Source: Streptomyces sp. 1331.2
GTDB taxonomy: Bacteria; Actinomycetota; Actinomycetes; Streptomycetales; Streptomycetaceae
Assembly: GCF_900199205.1 (NCBI RefSeq)
Contig: NZ_OBMJ01000001.1
Coordinates: 2,483,001 to 2,547,000 of the forward strand
Direction of reading: 5' to 3'
DNA: 64,000 nucleotides
Shown here: positions 1 to 8,784 of the stretch, piece after piece
How positions within the stretch are numbered: position 1 is the stretch's first letter
Layout of the letters: each line of letters starts with the position of its first letter
The notes under the pieces: model-generated
The model's input: only the letters and a program-made list of their open reading frames with translations
Database searches by the model: none
Told to the model about the DNA's origin: nothing
Program-made: the position numbers and the translations under genes

Positions 1-104
1 GCTACCCCTGAATCTCCCGCGCCGGCCGTCCGGCAGCGGGTCAGGGCCCGGGGGTAGCGCTGGATTGATCCATGGCCGGCTGTCGGCCGAGAGGTAGTTG
101 TCGA

Positions 105-3100
105 GTGAGGCGTAAGCAGCAACCCGCCCCGCAGCGGCGCTCCGAGCCCCGCCAGAGCGAGCCGAACCGTACCCCCGGGGAGCAGGCCGGATTCTCCGCG
201 TTCACTCCCACCGAGGAACGCCCCCAGGCCACCCCCGCCGCGAGCCCCCCGAGCCTCTCCACGGCGCCCCGCAGCGGCGGCTCCCAGGGCGGCGACGGCG
301 GCTCCGGACGGTACGACTTCCTCCGCCCGCGCAACTGGCGCGTGCCGACCCGCCTGATCGCGATCCTGCTGATCCCCGTGATCATCAGTCTCGTCTTCGG
401 TGGTCTGCGAGTGAACACCTCGGTCGACGGCTACATCAAGGCGTCCCGCGCCGAGAAGACCGCCGAGCTGGCCAAGGCCGCGACCGAACTCGCCGAGGCC
501 CTGGAGAACGAGCGCGACAAGACGCTCATACCCCTGCTCACCAAGCAGGACCCGAACAACGAGGTCGCCAAGCGCCGCGCCGACACCGACGCCGCGCTGA
601 AGGCCTACAACGCCGCCTACGAGGCCTCCGACAAGTCCGGCGAGCTGCCGCGTCGCCACGACGCCTTCCAGATCCTGGTCGCCGACCTGCCGCACCTGCG
701 GGCCAACGCGTACGGCCCCGAGCTGTTCCTCAGCGCGACCGCGAGCGCCTACTCGACGATGTTCGCGCCGCTGCTGGCCTACGACAACTCGGTCGGCATG
801 GGCTCCTCCAACGCCACCAGCAAGGGCCGCGCGATCTACGCGATGTCGCTGGCCAAGGCCTCCGCCTCGACCCAGCGTGCGCTGATGCTGCACCTGCTGG
901 TCGGCATCGCCCAGAACGGCACCACCCGGTACGAGAACGCCGACGCGACCCAGCAGATCGTGGTCGCGGAGAAGCTGGAGCAGGTCTCCCTCAACGAGTT
1001 CAACACCGGTAGCGCCCCCGAGGACGCCAGGAAGTACTCGGACGCGCAGGTCGCCCTGGCCACCGCCCAGGACCGCTCGGCGTACAAGATGCCGAACGGC
1101 TCCGCGCCGACCATGCAGGGCCTGCTGGCCCTGGCCGCCGCGTACAGCCAGTCCGCCGCCGAGGGCCAGCTGAAGGGCAAGGCCGCCGCCGACGCGTCGT
1201 TCGCCGAGGCGAAGGCCTCCGGCCTGACCCCGGACAACTGGAACCAGGCCGCCAACACCCACATCCAGGCCCTGCGGAACACCGAAGTCACGCTGCTGGA
1301 CGACGTCCTCACCGACTCCCGCAGCCTGAAGGACAACGCGCTCTACGACGCCATCCTCAACACGGTCATCGTCGTCGCCTCGCTGATCCTGGCCGGCCTG
1401 CTCACCGGCTACGTGGCCCGCTCGATGATCCTCGGCATGCGCACCCTGCGCAGCGCCGCCCTGGAGATCGCCGACCACCGCCTGCCGGACCTGGTCGAGA
1501 AGCTCTCCAAGACCGACCCCGACCGGGTCGACACCTCGGTGACCGCGATCCCGCTGCACGGCAAGGACGAGATCGGCGAAGTCGCCCGGGCGTTCGACCA
1601 GGTCCACCAGCAGGCCGTGGCGCTCGCCGCCGAGCAGGCCCTGCTCCGAGGGAACGTCAACGCGATCTTCACCAACCTGTCGCGTCGCAGCCAGGGCCTG
1701 ATCCAGCGCCAGCTGGCGCTGATCACCGACCTGGAGAACAACGAGGCCGACCCGGACCAGCTGGAGAACCTCTTCAAGCTGGACCACCTGGCGACCCGTA
1801 TGCGCCGCAACGGTGAGAACCTGCTCGTCCTCGCGGGCGAGGAGGCCGGCCGCCGCTGGAACACCCCGGTCCCGCTGGTCGACGTGCTCCGCGCCGCCGC
1901 CTCCGAGGTGGAGCAGTACGAGCGCGTCGAGCTCTCCGGCATCCCGGAGGTCGACGTCGTCGGCGCCGCCGTGACCGACCTCGTCCACCTGCTCGCCGAG
2001 CTGCTGGAGAACGCCACCTCGTTCTCCAGCCCGCAGACCCGGGTGCTGGTCAACGCGACCCGCCTGCCGGACGGCCGCGTGCTGGTCGAGATCCACGACA
2101 AGGGCATCGGCCTCACCGCCGAGGACTTCGCCGAGATCAACGAGAAGCTGGCCGAGCCGCCCACGGTCGACGCCACCATCTCCCGCCGCATGGGCCTGTT
2201 CGTGGTCGGCCGGCTCTCCCAGCGGCACGACATCCGCGTCCAGCTCCGCCCGTCCGGCGAGTCGGCCGGCACCACCTCGCTGGTCATGCTCCCGCCGTTC
2301 GTCACCCAGGGCGGGGCCGCGCCGGAGCCGGAGGAGCAGTTCACCGTCTCCCGGATCTTCGCGGACCAGCAGCCGACCTCCGAGTGGGCGCCCGACGACC
2401 GCAACCGCAGCGCCGCCGAACTCGGCTTCGACGACCACCTCACCGGTGTCGGCAACGCCGGCTCCTCCGGCTTCAGCCCGGCCCTGGAGGCCGTCCAGCG
2501 CTCGCAGCGCCTCGACCAGGTCCGCCGCGCGGCCCTGGAGAGCGGCCAGGAGCCGCCGGTCGTGGACGCCGAGGTCGAGGAGGACTACCAGCAGGGCTAC
2601 GACCAGTACGCCCCGCAGGGCTACGACCAGCAGCAGCCCTACGCCGACGACCAGTACGGCTACGAGCAGCAGGGCTACCGGCAGGACGGGTACGGCCCGG
2701 ACGCCTACGGCCGGTACCCGCAGCAGCAGCAGGGCTACGACCAGCAGCCCTACGCCGACGAGCAGTACGCCGACGACCAGTACGGCTACGACGGCGGCGG
2801 CTACCAGCAGGACGACTACGCCGACCAGTACGGCCGCCAGGCCCAGGAGGCCCCGGCCGGCCACCCGTACGCCCCCGAGCCGCCCGCGCTGCCCGCCGCC
2901 GAGGAGCCCCGCTCCACCCTGGCGTCCGGGCTGCCGCAGCGCCGCCCCGGCGAGCAGCTGGCCGGCGGCGGCCTCGGCAGCGCGCCGGTCAACTCCGGCT
3001 CGTCCGGTGAGACCCCGAACTGGTTCGCGGGCGCCAAGGACACCTCCGCCACCCCCGAGCCGCGCGGCCACGACGTGTCCTCGCTCGGCGGTTACGGCCC

Positions 3101-3470
3101 GACCGGCCCGACCGCCAGCACCGCCTGGCAGTCGCCGAACGACGGCGACTGGCAGCGGGCCGAGCAGTTGCGCGAGCCTTCCTCCGCCGGAACCACCGGG
3201 GCCGGTCTGCCGCGGCGCGTGCCCAAGCAGAACCTGGTGCCCGGCAACGCCCAGTCCGCCCCGCCCGCCCCGCAGGAAGGGCCGCAGGTCTCCCGCAGCC
3301 CCGAGGAGGTCCGTGGCCGCCTCACCAACCTGCGCCGCGGTGTGGAGCAGGGCCGCAGCGCCGGCAACACCGGAAGCTTCCGGATCGACCCCGATCAGGT
3401 AGACCAGTCCGGCAACGGACAGAACCGCAGCACCGATCTCTTCGGCGGCTCGAACCACCAGGAGCGTTGA
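105..3470 (+). CDS. cvnA: Conservon sensor: nitrate/sulfate-sensing-type histidine-kinase-like protein CvnA
   Basis: Membrane-bound sensor of an actinobacterial conservon. The protein (about 1121 aa) has a first membrane helix near residues 82-102, a long helical extracytoplasmic NIT-like domain, a second helix near 417-440, a HAMP-like linker, and a GHKL ATPase domain near 600-740 with the N-box sequence ELLENATSFSSP and the G1-box DKGIGL. The region near 826-910 is Tyr/Gln/Asp-rich with repeats such as GYDQQQPYADDQYGY, followed by a long disordered Pro/Gly-rich tail. I chose the GTG at 105 because GAGGTAG lies 7 bases before it; an in-frame ATG at 72 has no such site. The next gene starts 2 bases after the stop. 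In this family the ATPase is thought to signal to the roadblock, DUF742 and GTPase partners encoded downstream. The stimulus cannot be read from sequence. Confidence 0.93.
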   Translation: MRRKQQPAPQRRSEPRQSEPNRTPGEQAGFSAFTPTEERPQATPAASPPSLSTAPRSGGSQGGDGGSGRYDFLRPRNWRVPTRLIAILLIPVIISLVFGGLRVNTSVDGYIKASRAEKTAELAKAATELAEALENERDKTLIPLLTKQDPNNEVAKRRADTDAALKAYNAAYEASDKSGELPRRHDAFQILVADLPHLRANAYGPELFLSATASAYSTMFAPLLAYDNSVGMGSSNATSKGRAIYAMSLAKASASTQRALMLHLLVGIAQNGTTRYENADATQQIVVAEKLEQVSLNEFNTGSAPEDARKYSDAQVALATAQDRSAYKMPNGSAPTMQGLLALAAAYSQSAAEGQLKGKAAADASFAEAKASGLTPDNWNQAANTHIQALRNTEVTLLDDVLTDSRSLKDNALYDAILNTVIVVASLILAGLLTGYVARSMILGMRTLRSAALEIADHRLPDLVEKLSKTDPDRVDTSVTAIPLHGKDEIGEVARAFDQVHQQAVALAAEQALLRGNVNAIFTNLSRRSQGLIQRQLALITDLENNEADPDQLENLFKLDHLATRMRRNGENLLVLAGEEAGRRWNTPVPLVDVLRAAASEVEQYERVELSGIPEVDVVGAAVTDLVHLLAELLENATSFSSPQTRVLVNATRLPDGRVLVEIHDKGIGLTAEDFAEINEKLAEPPTVDATISRRMGLFVVGRLSQRHDIRVQLRPSGESAGTTSLVMLPPFVTQGGAAPEPEEQFTVSRIFADQQPTSEWAPDDRNRSAAELGFDDHLTGVGNAGSSGFSPALEAVQRSQRLDQVRRAALESGQEPPVVDAEVEEDYQQGYDQYAPQGYDQQQPYADDQYGYEQQGYRQDGYGPDAYGRYPQQQQGYDQQPYADEQYADDQYGYDGGGYQQDDYADQYGRQAQEAPAGHPYAPEPPALPAAEEPRSTLASGLPQRRPGEQLAGGGLGSAPVNSGSSGETPNWFAGAKDTSATPEPRGHDVSSLGGYGPTGPTASTAWQSPNDGDWQRAEQLREPSSAGTTGAGLPRRVPKQNLVPGNAQSAPPAPQEGPQVSRSPEEVRGRLTNLRRGVEQGRSAGNTGSFRIDPDQVDQSGNGQNRSTDLFGGSNHQER

Positions 3471-3471
3471 G

Positions 3472-3894
3472 TTGACTCAGATGAGCCAGGCCGCACAGAA
3501 CCTGAACTGGCTGATCACCAATTTCGTGGACAACACCCCCGGGGTGTCCCACACCGTGGTGGTCTCCGCGGACGGCCTCCTCCTGTGCATGTCCGAGGGC
3601 TTCCCGCGCGACCGCGCCGACCAGCTCGCCGCCGTCGCCTCCGGCCTCACCTCCCTCACCTCCGGCGCCAGCCGGATCTTCGAGGGCGGCGAGGTCAACC
3701 AGACCGTCGTCGAGATGGAACGGGGCTTCCTGTTCCTCATGGCCATCAGCGACGGCTCCGCCCTCGCCGTCCTGGCCAGCCCCGACTCGGACATCGGCCT
3801 CGTCGGCTACGAGATGGCCCTGCTCGTCGACCGCGCAGGCGCCGTCCTCACCCCCGCACTCCGCGCGGAACTCCAGGGCAGTCTCCTGCACTGA
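3472..3894 (+). CDS. cvnB: Roadblock/LC7 domain protein CvnB
   Basis: Small cytoplasmic roadblock/LC7-fold protein (140 aa), second gene of the conservon. The sequence NTPGVSHTVVVSADGLLLCMSEG followed by ASGLTSLTSGASRIF is typical of the bacterial roadblock family, which shares a fold with MglB and is thought to act with the operon's Ras-like GTPase. The start is probably the TTG at 3472: AGGAG at 3460-3464 lies 7 bases before it, whereas the ATG at 3481 is 16 bases away. It begins 2 bases after cvnA, so translation is likely coupled. The 161-base gap to cvnC is the longest inside the operon. Confidence 0.93.
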   Translation: MTQMSQAAQNLNWLITNFVDNTPGVSHTVVVSADGLLLCMSEGFPRDRADQLAAVASGLTSLTSGASRIFEGGEVNQTVVEMERGFLFLMAISDGSALAVLASPDSDIGLVGYEMALLVDRAGAVLTPALRAELQGSLLH

Positions 3895-4055
3895 CGGTTC
3901 GTCGGATACCGTCCAGGTATTCGAAGTACCTCCGCGTCCTTCCCGGGCCCGCTTCGGCGGGCTCGGGTTCGGACGTTGTACGGCCTTCGCACCACCGGCT
4001 CCGGACCTGCGCCGAAGCTCGCACCGCACCGCCGCACCTTGTGAGGAGAGGAACC

Positions 4056-4787
4056 GTGACACCGCCCGACGACCGCAGCGGCCAGTACGGTCTTCCGTAC
4101 CCTGGCACAGGCCATGACGCCTTCGGAGCACCCGGCGTCGGCCACGGTCAGCAGTACGGTCGGCACCAGTACGGGCAGCCCCAGCACCCGTACTCCCGGC
4201 CCGACGAGCAGTACGGCCAGCACGACCAGCACGGCGGACAGGGTCAGTACGACCCGCAGCAGGGCCAGCAGGGCCACCAGGGCCAGTACGACCAGTACGG
4301 CCGGCCGCAGCCCTCGTACGGCGCCCCGGCGCCCGGCCCGCAGTCGAACGGCTGGCCGACTCCGGCCCCGACGCCCGACCCGGCCCCCGGCTACCAGCTG
4401 GCCCAGGAGCCCGGCCACGTCGAGGAGTTCGAGGACGAGCCCGACTCCGGCCCGCTGATCCGCCCGTTCGCGATGACCGGCGGTCGCACCCGGCCGCGCT
4501 ACGAACTCGCGCTGGAGGCACTGGTCTCCGCCGACGTCGATCCGCAGCGCCTGGCCACCCTCCTCCCCGAGCACCAGCGGATCTGCACGCTGTGCACGGA
4601 GGTCAAGTCCGTCGCAGAGGTTTCGGCGCTGCTCTCCCTTCCCCTGGGAGTGGCCCGCATCCTCGTGGCCGACCTCGCCGAAGCCGGCCTGGTCGCCATC
4701 CACCAGCCCGCTTCCGGCGGCGAATCCGGAAACCAGCCCGACGTCACGCTGCTCGAAAGGGTCCTCAGTGGACTTCGCAAGCTCTAA
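4056..4787 (+). CDS. cvnC: DUF742 protein CvnC with Gln/Tyr/Gly-rich N-terminus
   Basis: Third conservon protein (243 aa). The C-terminal half (from about residue 130, with RPFAMTGGRTRPRYELALEAL and a winged-helix-like stretch LLSLPLGVARILVADLAEAGLV) is the DUF742 domain. The first 120 residues are low-complexity, with repeated QYG, QYD and QQGQQG units. Start is GTG at 4056, preceded by GAGGAGAGG at 4043-4051; the open frame upstream is out of keeping with the family. The 3' end overlaps cvnD by 20 bases, which implies translational coupling. The QY-rich segment resembles one in CvnA of the same operon. Confidence 0.92.
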   Translation: MTPPDDRSGQYGLPYPGTGHDAFGAPGVGHGQQYGRHQYGQPQHPYSRPDEQYGQHDQHGGQGQYDPQQGQQGHQGQYDQYGRPQPSYGAPAPGPQSNGWPTPAPTPDPAPGYQLAQEPGHVEEFEDEPDSGPLIRPFAMTGGRTRPRYELALEALVSADVDPQRLATLLPEHQRICTLCTEVKSVAEVSALLSLPLGVARILVADLAEAGLVAIHQPASGGESGNQPDVTLLERVLSGLRKL

Positions 4788-5352
4788 CGCGGCCGCCCCC
4801 ACCCGCGCCACCACCTCCGCGAAGATCGTCGTTGCGGGCGGCTTCGGTGTCGGCAAGACCACGCTCGTCGGCGCCGTCTCCGAGATCAACCCCCTGCGCA
4901 CCGAAGCCGTCATGACCTCGGCCTCCGCCGGCATCGACGACCTCAGCCACGTCTCCGGCAAGACGACCACCACCGTCGCCATGGACTTCGGCCGCATCAC
5001 CCTCGACGAAGACCTCATCCTCTACCTCTTCGGCACCCCCGGACAGGACCGCTTCTGGTTCATGTGGGACGACCTCGTCCGCGGCGCCATCGGCGCCGTC
5101 GTCCTCGTCGACACCCGCCGCCTCGCCGACTGCTTCCCCGCCCTCGACTACTTCGAGAACAGCGGACTCCCCTTCGTCGTCGCCCTCAACGGCTTCGACG
5201 GACACCAGCCCCACACCCCCGACGAAGTCCGCGAAGCACTCCAACTCGGCACCGACACCCCCGTCATCACCCTCGACGCCCGCCGCCGGGACAGCGCCAA
5301 AAGCGCCCTCATCACCCTCGTCGAACACGCCCTCCTCGCCCGACTCCGCTGA
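4768..5352 (+). CDS. cvnD: Conservon Ras-like GTPase CvnD
   Basis: Small GTP-binding protein (194 aa) of the ATP_bind_1/MglA-like family. Visible motifs: the P-loop GGFGVGKTT at residues 24-32, the G3 motif LFGTPGQDRF near 91-99 and a G4-like ALNGFDG near 137, where the canonical NKxD is NGFD, as I recall is usual for conservon GTPases. The GTG start at 4768 lies inside the end of cvnC, with GAAAGG 7 bases upstream. It closes the cvnABCD unit; a perfect hairpin terminator follows 41 bases downstream. It probably acts as the switch whose nucleotide state is set by the roadblock partner and read by CvnA. Confidence 0.94.
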   Translation: MDFASSNAAAPTRATTSAKIVVAGGFGVGKTTLVGAVSEINPLRTEAVMTSASAGIDDLSHVSGKTTTTVAMDFGRITLDEDLILYLFGTPGQDRFWFMWDDLVRGAIGAVVLVDTRRLADCFPALDYFENSGLPFVVALNGFDGHQPHTPDEVREALQLGTDTPVITLDARRRDSAKSALITLVEHALLARLR

Positions 5353-5393
5353 ACCCCCGCTCCGCGGAGCCCCGACTCCGCTGAGCAGTACGC

Positions 5394-5428
5394 GTGAGGC
5401 CTATGGACCTCGGGTCCATAGGCCTCAC
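5394..5428. terminator. Perfect 16-bp palindromic terminator between cvnD and cimA
   Basis: GTGAGGCCTATGGACC and its exact reverse complement are separated by a 3-base loop (TCG). It lies between two convergent genes, 41 bases after cvnD and 17 bases after cimA, so it can stop transcription from both sides. There is no U-tract, as is common in streptomycetes. Confidence 0.85.
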
Positions 5429-5445
5429 CTCGCGCCGGGGAGCGC

Positions 5446-7050
5446 CTACTCGGTCGGCTCCAGCCCGGCCCGGATCAGGCCGTAGGTGTACGCGTCCTCC
5501 AGCGCCAGCCAGGAGGCGGCGACCACGTTGTCGGCCACGCCCACGGTGGACCAGGTGACGGTGCCGTCGGTGGACTCGATCAGTACCCGGGTCTTGGAGC
5601 CGGTGCCGTGCTGGCCCTCCAGGATGCGGACCTTGTAGTCCACCAGCTCGAAGGTGGCCAGCGGCGGGTAGATCCCCTCCAGCGCGGTGCGCAGCGCCTG
5701 GTCCAGCGCGTTGACCGGGCCGTTGCCCTCGCCCACCGCGATCCGGCGCTCGCCCTTGGCCCACAGCTTGACGGTCGCCTCGTTGCCGGAGAGCCCTTTC
5801 GGGCCCTGCTCGCTGATGGTCCGCCAGGACTCCAGCGTGTAGAAGCGGTCCCGGCTGCCCCGCACCTCGTCGCGCAGCAGCAGTTCGAAGGAGGCGTCGG
5901 CGGACTCGTAGGTGTAGCCGAGGTTCTCCTGCTCCTTCACCTTGGCCACCACCCGCCCGGCGAGGTCGCGGTCGGCCGAGAGGTCGTAGCCGAGCTCCTT
6001 GCCCTTGAGCTCGACGGAGGCCCGGCCGGCCATGTCGGAGACCAGCATCCGCATGGTGTTGCCGACCCGCTCGGGGTCGATGTGCTGGTACAGGTCCGGG
6101 TCGATCTTGATCGCGGAGGCGTGCAGGCCCGCCTTGTGGGCGAAGGCCGAGTAACCGACGTACGGCTGGTGGGTGGAGGGGGCCAGGTTGACCAGCTCGG
6201 CGATCGCGTGCGAGATCCGGGTCATCTCGGCCAGCCGGCCCTCGGGCAGCACCCGGCGGTCGTACTTGATCTCCAGCGCGCCGACCACCGGGAACAGGTT
6301 GGCGTTGCCGACCCGCTCGCCGTAGCCGTTGGCGGTGCACTGGACGTGGGTCGCGCCGGCGTCCACCGCGGCCAGCGTGTTGGCCACCGCGCAGCCGGTG
6401 TCGTCCTGGGCGTGGATGCCGAGCCGGGCGCCGGTGCGGGCCAGTACCTCGGCGACGATCTCCCGGACGTCGGCCGGCAGCATCCCGCCGTTGGTGTCGC
6501 AGAGCACCACCACGTCGGCCCCGGCCTCGTGCGCGGCGCGCACCACCGACAGGGCGTACTCGCGGTTCGCCCGGTAGCCGTCGAAGAAGTGCTCGCAGTC
6601 GATGAACACCCGGCGGCCCTGGGAGCGCAGGAACTCGACGCTGTCCCGGACCATCTCCAGGTTCTCGTCCAGCGTGGTGCGCAGCGCCAGCTCCACGTGC
6701 CGGTCGTGGGACTTGGCGACCAGGGTGACGACCGGGGCGCCGGAGTTGACCAGCGCCGCGAGCTGCGGGTCGTCCGCGGCCCGGCCGCCGGCCCGGCGGG
6801 TGGCGCCGAAGGCGACCAGCTGGGCGTGCCGCAGTTCCAGCTCGGCGGCGGCGCGGGCGAAGAACTCGGTGTCACGCGGGTTGGCGCCGGGCCAGCCGCC
6901 CTCGATGAAGCCGACCCCGAACTCGTCCAGGTGCCGGGCGATGGCCAGCTTGTCCGCCACCGTCAGGTTGATGCCCTCGCGCTGGGCGCCGTCGCGCAGC
7001 GTGGTGTCGAACACGTGGAAACTGTCGTCGGTACGGCTGACCTCGGTCAT
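5446..7050 (-). CDS. cimA: Citramalate synthase
   Basis: Condenses acetyl-CoA and pyruvate to (R)-citramalate, feeding 2-oxobutyrate for isoleucine without threonine. The protein (534 aa) belongs to the alpha-isopropylmalate/homocitrate synthase family: HVFDTTLRDGAQREG at the N-terminus holds the metal-binding Asp and catalytic Arg, GIHAQDDTGCAVANTL carries the HxH-region motif, and a LeuA-type allosteric domain fills about residues 375-525. I chose the ATG at 7050, where the sequence MTEVSRTDDSFHVFD begins, with GGAG 11 bases upstream; the frame stays open upstream only through the leader. It has its own 5' leader with a short ORF and terminator hairpin, suggesting attenuation. LeuA is excluded by the length and by the FIEGGWPGANPRD signature, though substrate choice is inferred. 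Confidence 0.92.
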   Translation of the reverse strand: MTEVSRTDDSFHVFDTTLRDGAQREGINLTVADKLAIARHLDEFGVGFIEGGWPGANPRDTEFFARAAAELELRHAQLVAFGATRRAGGRAADDPQLAALVNSGAPVVTLVAKSHDRHVELALRTTLDENLEMVRDSVEFLRSQGRRVFIDCEHFFDGYRANREYALSVVRAAHEAGADVVVLCDTNGGMLPADVREIVAEVLARTGARLGIHAQDDTGCAVANTLAAVDAGATHVQCTANGYGERVGNANLFPVVGALEIKYDRRVLPEGRLAEMTRISHAIAELVNLAPSTHQPYVGYSAFAHKAGLHASAIKIDPDLYQHIDPERVGNTMRMLVSDMAGRASVELKGKELGYDLSADRDLAGRVVAKVKEQENLGYTYESADASFELLLRDEVRGSRDRFYTLESWRTISEQGPKGLSGNEATVKLWAKGERRIAVGEGNGPVNALDQALRTALEGIYPPLATFELVDYKVRILEGQHGTGSKTRVLIESTDGTVTWSTVGVADNVVAASWLALEDAYTYGLIRAGLEPTE

Positions 7051-7186
7051 GACCTCTGGTGCTCCGTTTCGGGGAGTCGTACTGCTCTGCCGGATTTTCA
7101 CGTCCCGGCTCCACTGTCCAGCATCCCGCGGCGCGCCCCGGTGTCCCTGAGCCCCTTGTGGAGGCTCCCGGCCGGTCCGGGGAAAC

Positions 7187-7213
7187 AAAAAAACCCCTCG
7201 CGGGTGCGAGAGG
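7187..7213 (-). terminator. cimA: Intrinsic terminator (attenuator) in the cimA leader
   Basis: Read on the minus strand: CCTCTCGC, loop ACCC, GCGAGGGG, then seven T residues. The 8-bp stem contains one U-G wobble that pairs only in the minus-strand RNA (the plus-strand RNA would have a C-A mismatch), so the hairpin is strand-specific for cimA. It sits 137 bases before the cimA start and 56 bases after the stop of the putative leader peptide. Such U-tract terminators are rare in this window and the other clear one lies before ilvB. Confidence 0.82.
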
Positions 7214-7269
7214 TCTGCGCGCGGGTCTGGACGCTGGTGGTCGCTCCGCATCGGGTCCTGCGGAAGCGG

Positions 7270-7320
7270 TCACTGCGGACCGGCGCGCCTGCTGCCGATA
7301 ATCAGCGAAAGCGAGGACAC
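7270..7320 (-). CDS. Putative 16-residue cimA leader peptide with Leu-Ser-Leu-Ile-Ile codons
   Basis: A GTG-started ORF on the minus strand reads (M)SSLSLIIGSRRAGPQ and stops at 7270. Two Leu codons and two consecutive Ile codons (ATT ATC) form a control-codon cluster suited to an isoleucine-pathway gene. It ends 56 bases before the terminator hairpin at 7187-7213. The ribosome-binding site is weak (GCGAG only 1 base before GTG), so the exact start is uncertain. Between leader and terminator a competing stem (CGCTTCCGCA with TGCGGAGCG) is possible. I see the codons and hairpin directly; the attenuation role is inferred. Confidence 0.55.
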   Translation of the reverse strand: MSSLSLIIGSRRAGPQ

Positions 7321-7426
7321 GCTCGCAGTCTGGCACAGCTCCCCGGGGTCCGGCCTGCCCGTCTCGCGATGCGGAACGGGCAGGCCGGGGGCGGTGCGGA
7401 CCGCCCGTGGGACGAGACGACCGGGA

Positions 7427-8539
7427 TCAGACGATCTTGTGCAGCCAGCCGTGGGTGTCGGGGGCCTGGCCGCCCTGGATCGCCAGCAGCGCCTTGCGCA
7501 GCTCCATGGTGACCGGGCCGGGCTCGCCGGTGCCGACGGTCCAGTCGGCGGCCGCGGACTTGACCGAGCCGACCGGGGTGATGACGGCGGCGGTGCCGCA
7601 GGCGAAGACCTCGGTGAGGGTGCCGTCGGCGTTGGCCTGCTGCCACTCGTCGGTGGAGATCTTCCGCTCCTCGACGGCGTAGCCGAGGTCGGCGGCGAGC
7701 CGGAGCAGCGAGTCGCGGGTGATGCCGGGCAGCAGGGCGCCGGACAGCTCCGGGGTGACGATCTTCGCGTCCTTGCCCTCGCCGAAGACGAAGTACAGGT
7801 TCATGCCGCCCATCTCCTCGACCCACCGGTGCTCGGCGGCGTCGAGCCAGACGACCTGGTCGCAGCCCTTCTCGGCGGCCTGGGCCTGGGCGACCAGCGA
7901 GGCGGCGTAGTTGCCCGCGCACTTCGCGGCACCGGTGCCGCCGGGCGCCGCCCGGACGTACTCCTTGGACAGCCAGACCGAGACCGGCTTGATGCCGCCC
8001 TGGAAGTAGGCGCCGGCCGGCGAGGCGATGATCATGAAGAGGTAGGAGTTGGCCGGGCGGACACCCAGGCCGACCTCGGTGGCGAACATGAACGGACGCA
8101 GGTAGAGGCTCTGCTCCGGCTCGTTCGGGACCCACTCCTGCTCCTGCTGCACCAGCAGCTCGACGGCCTCGACGAAGGTCTCGACCGGCAGCTCCGGCAT
8201 GGCCAGACGGCGGGCCGAGGCCTGGAAGCGGGCGGCGTTGGCCTCCGGACGGAAGGTGGCGATGGAGCCGTCGGCCTGGCGGTAGGCCTTCAGGCCCTCG
8301 AAGATCGCCTGGCCGTAGTGCAGGGTCATGTTCGCCGGGTCGATCTCCAGCGGCGCGTACGGCGCCAGCTGGGCGTCGTGCCAGCCCACGCCCTCGGTCC
8401 AGCGGATGGTGACCATGTGGTCGGTGAAGACCCGGCCGAAACCGGGGTTGGTCAGCCGAGCCTGTCGCTCCGCTGCGGGCAGCGGGTGGGCGGAGGGCTT
8501 GAGGTCGAACGTGATGGGCGCCTGGGTGGGCGTGCTCAT
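7427..8539 (-). CDS. ilvE: Branched-chain amino acid aminotransferase
   Basis: PLP-dependent class IV transaminase that makes or degrades Val, Leu and Ile from their 2-oxo acids with glutamate. The protein (370 aa) has the usual length for the long BCAT form. KCAGNYAAS carries the Schiff-base Lys, and [13 protein letters not shown] near the C-terminus is the cofactor phosphate-binding segment. The ATG at 8539 is preceded by AAGGAAACA; the upstream open frame is the leuB-side shadow. It lies between leuB and cimA, transcribed in the same direction but with 245- and 376-base gaps, so it probably has its own promoter. Confidence 0.95.
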   Translation of the reverse strand: MSTPTQAPITFDLKPSAHPLPAAERQARLTNPGFGRVFTDHMVTIRWTEGVGWHDAQLAPYAPLEIDPANMTLHYGQAIFEGLKAYRQADGSIATFRPEANAARFQASARRLAMPELPVETFVEAVELLVQQEQEWVPNEPEQSLYLRPFMFATEVGLGVRPANSYLFMIIASPAGAYFQGGIKPVSVWLSKEYVRAAPGGTGAAKCAGNYAASLVAQAQAAEKGCDQVVWLDAAEHRWVEEMGGMNLYFVFGEGKDAKIVTPELSGALLPGITRDSLLRLAADLGYAVEERKISTDEWQQANADGTLTEVFACGTAAVITPVGSVKSAAADWTVGTGEPGPVTMELRKALLAIQGGQAPDTHGWLHKIV

Positions 8540-8784
8540 GGCTGTTTCCTTCACCGTGGGGTTGGTCGGGGCCGCCACCACCGCAGAGACGTTTCGGCGT
8601 TCTGACGCCGGAATGAACGCACAGCAGCACGGCCCACTGTCGATACTCGCATCCAGAGGGCCGTGCCGAACAGTTGCCCGCTCCTTTGAGAGCTGCAAGC
8701 TGCGGTTATGCGGTCCGGCCCACCTGGCCGGAAACCTTGTCGGTCCGGCCCGCCGGCCGGAACTCCGCTTTCGGATCCGGCCCG

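Noticed and set aside
72..104. Upstream ATG at 72 as start of the conservon sensor
   Set aside because: GAGGTAG is placed for the GTG at 105, and the extra 11 residues have no family resemblance.
41..418. Minus-strand frame opposite the start of cvnA
   Set aside because: Composition-driven; no ribosome-binding site and no family similarity.
8540..8784. Possible attenuator leader before ilvE
   Set aside because: Short ORFs exist but none has a branched-chain codon run, and no U-tract terminator is visible.
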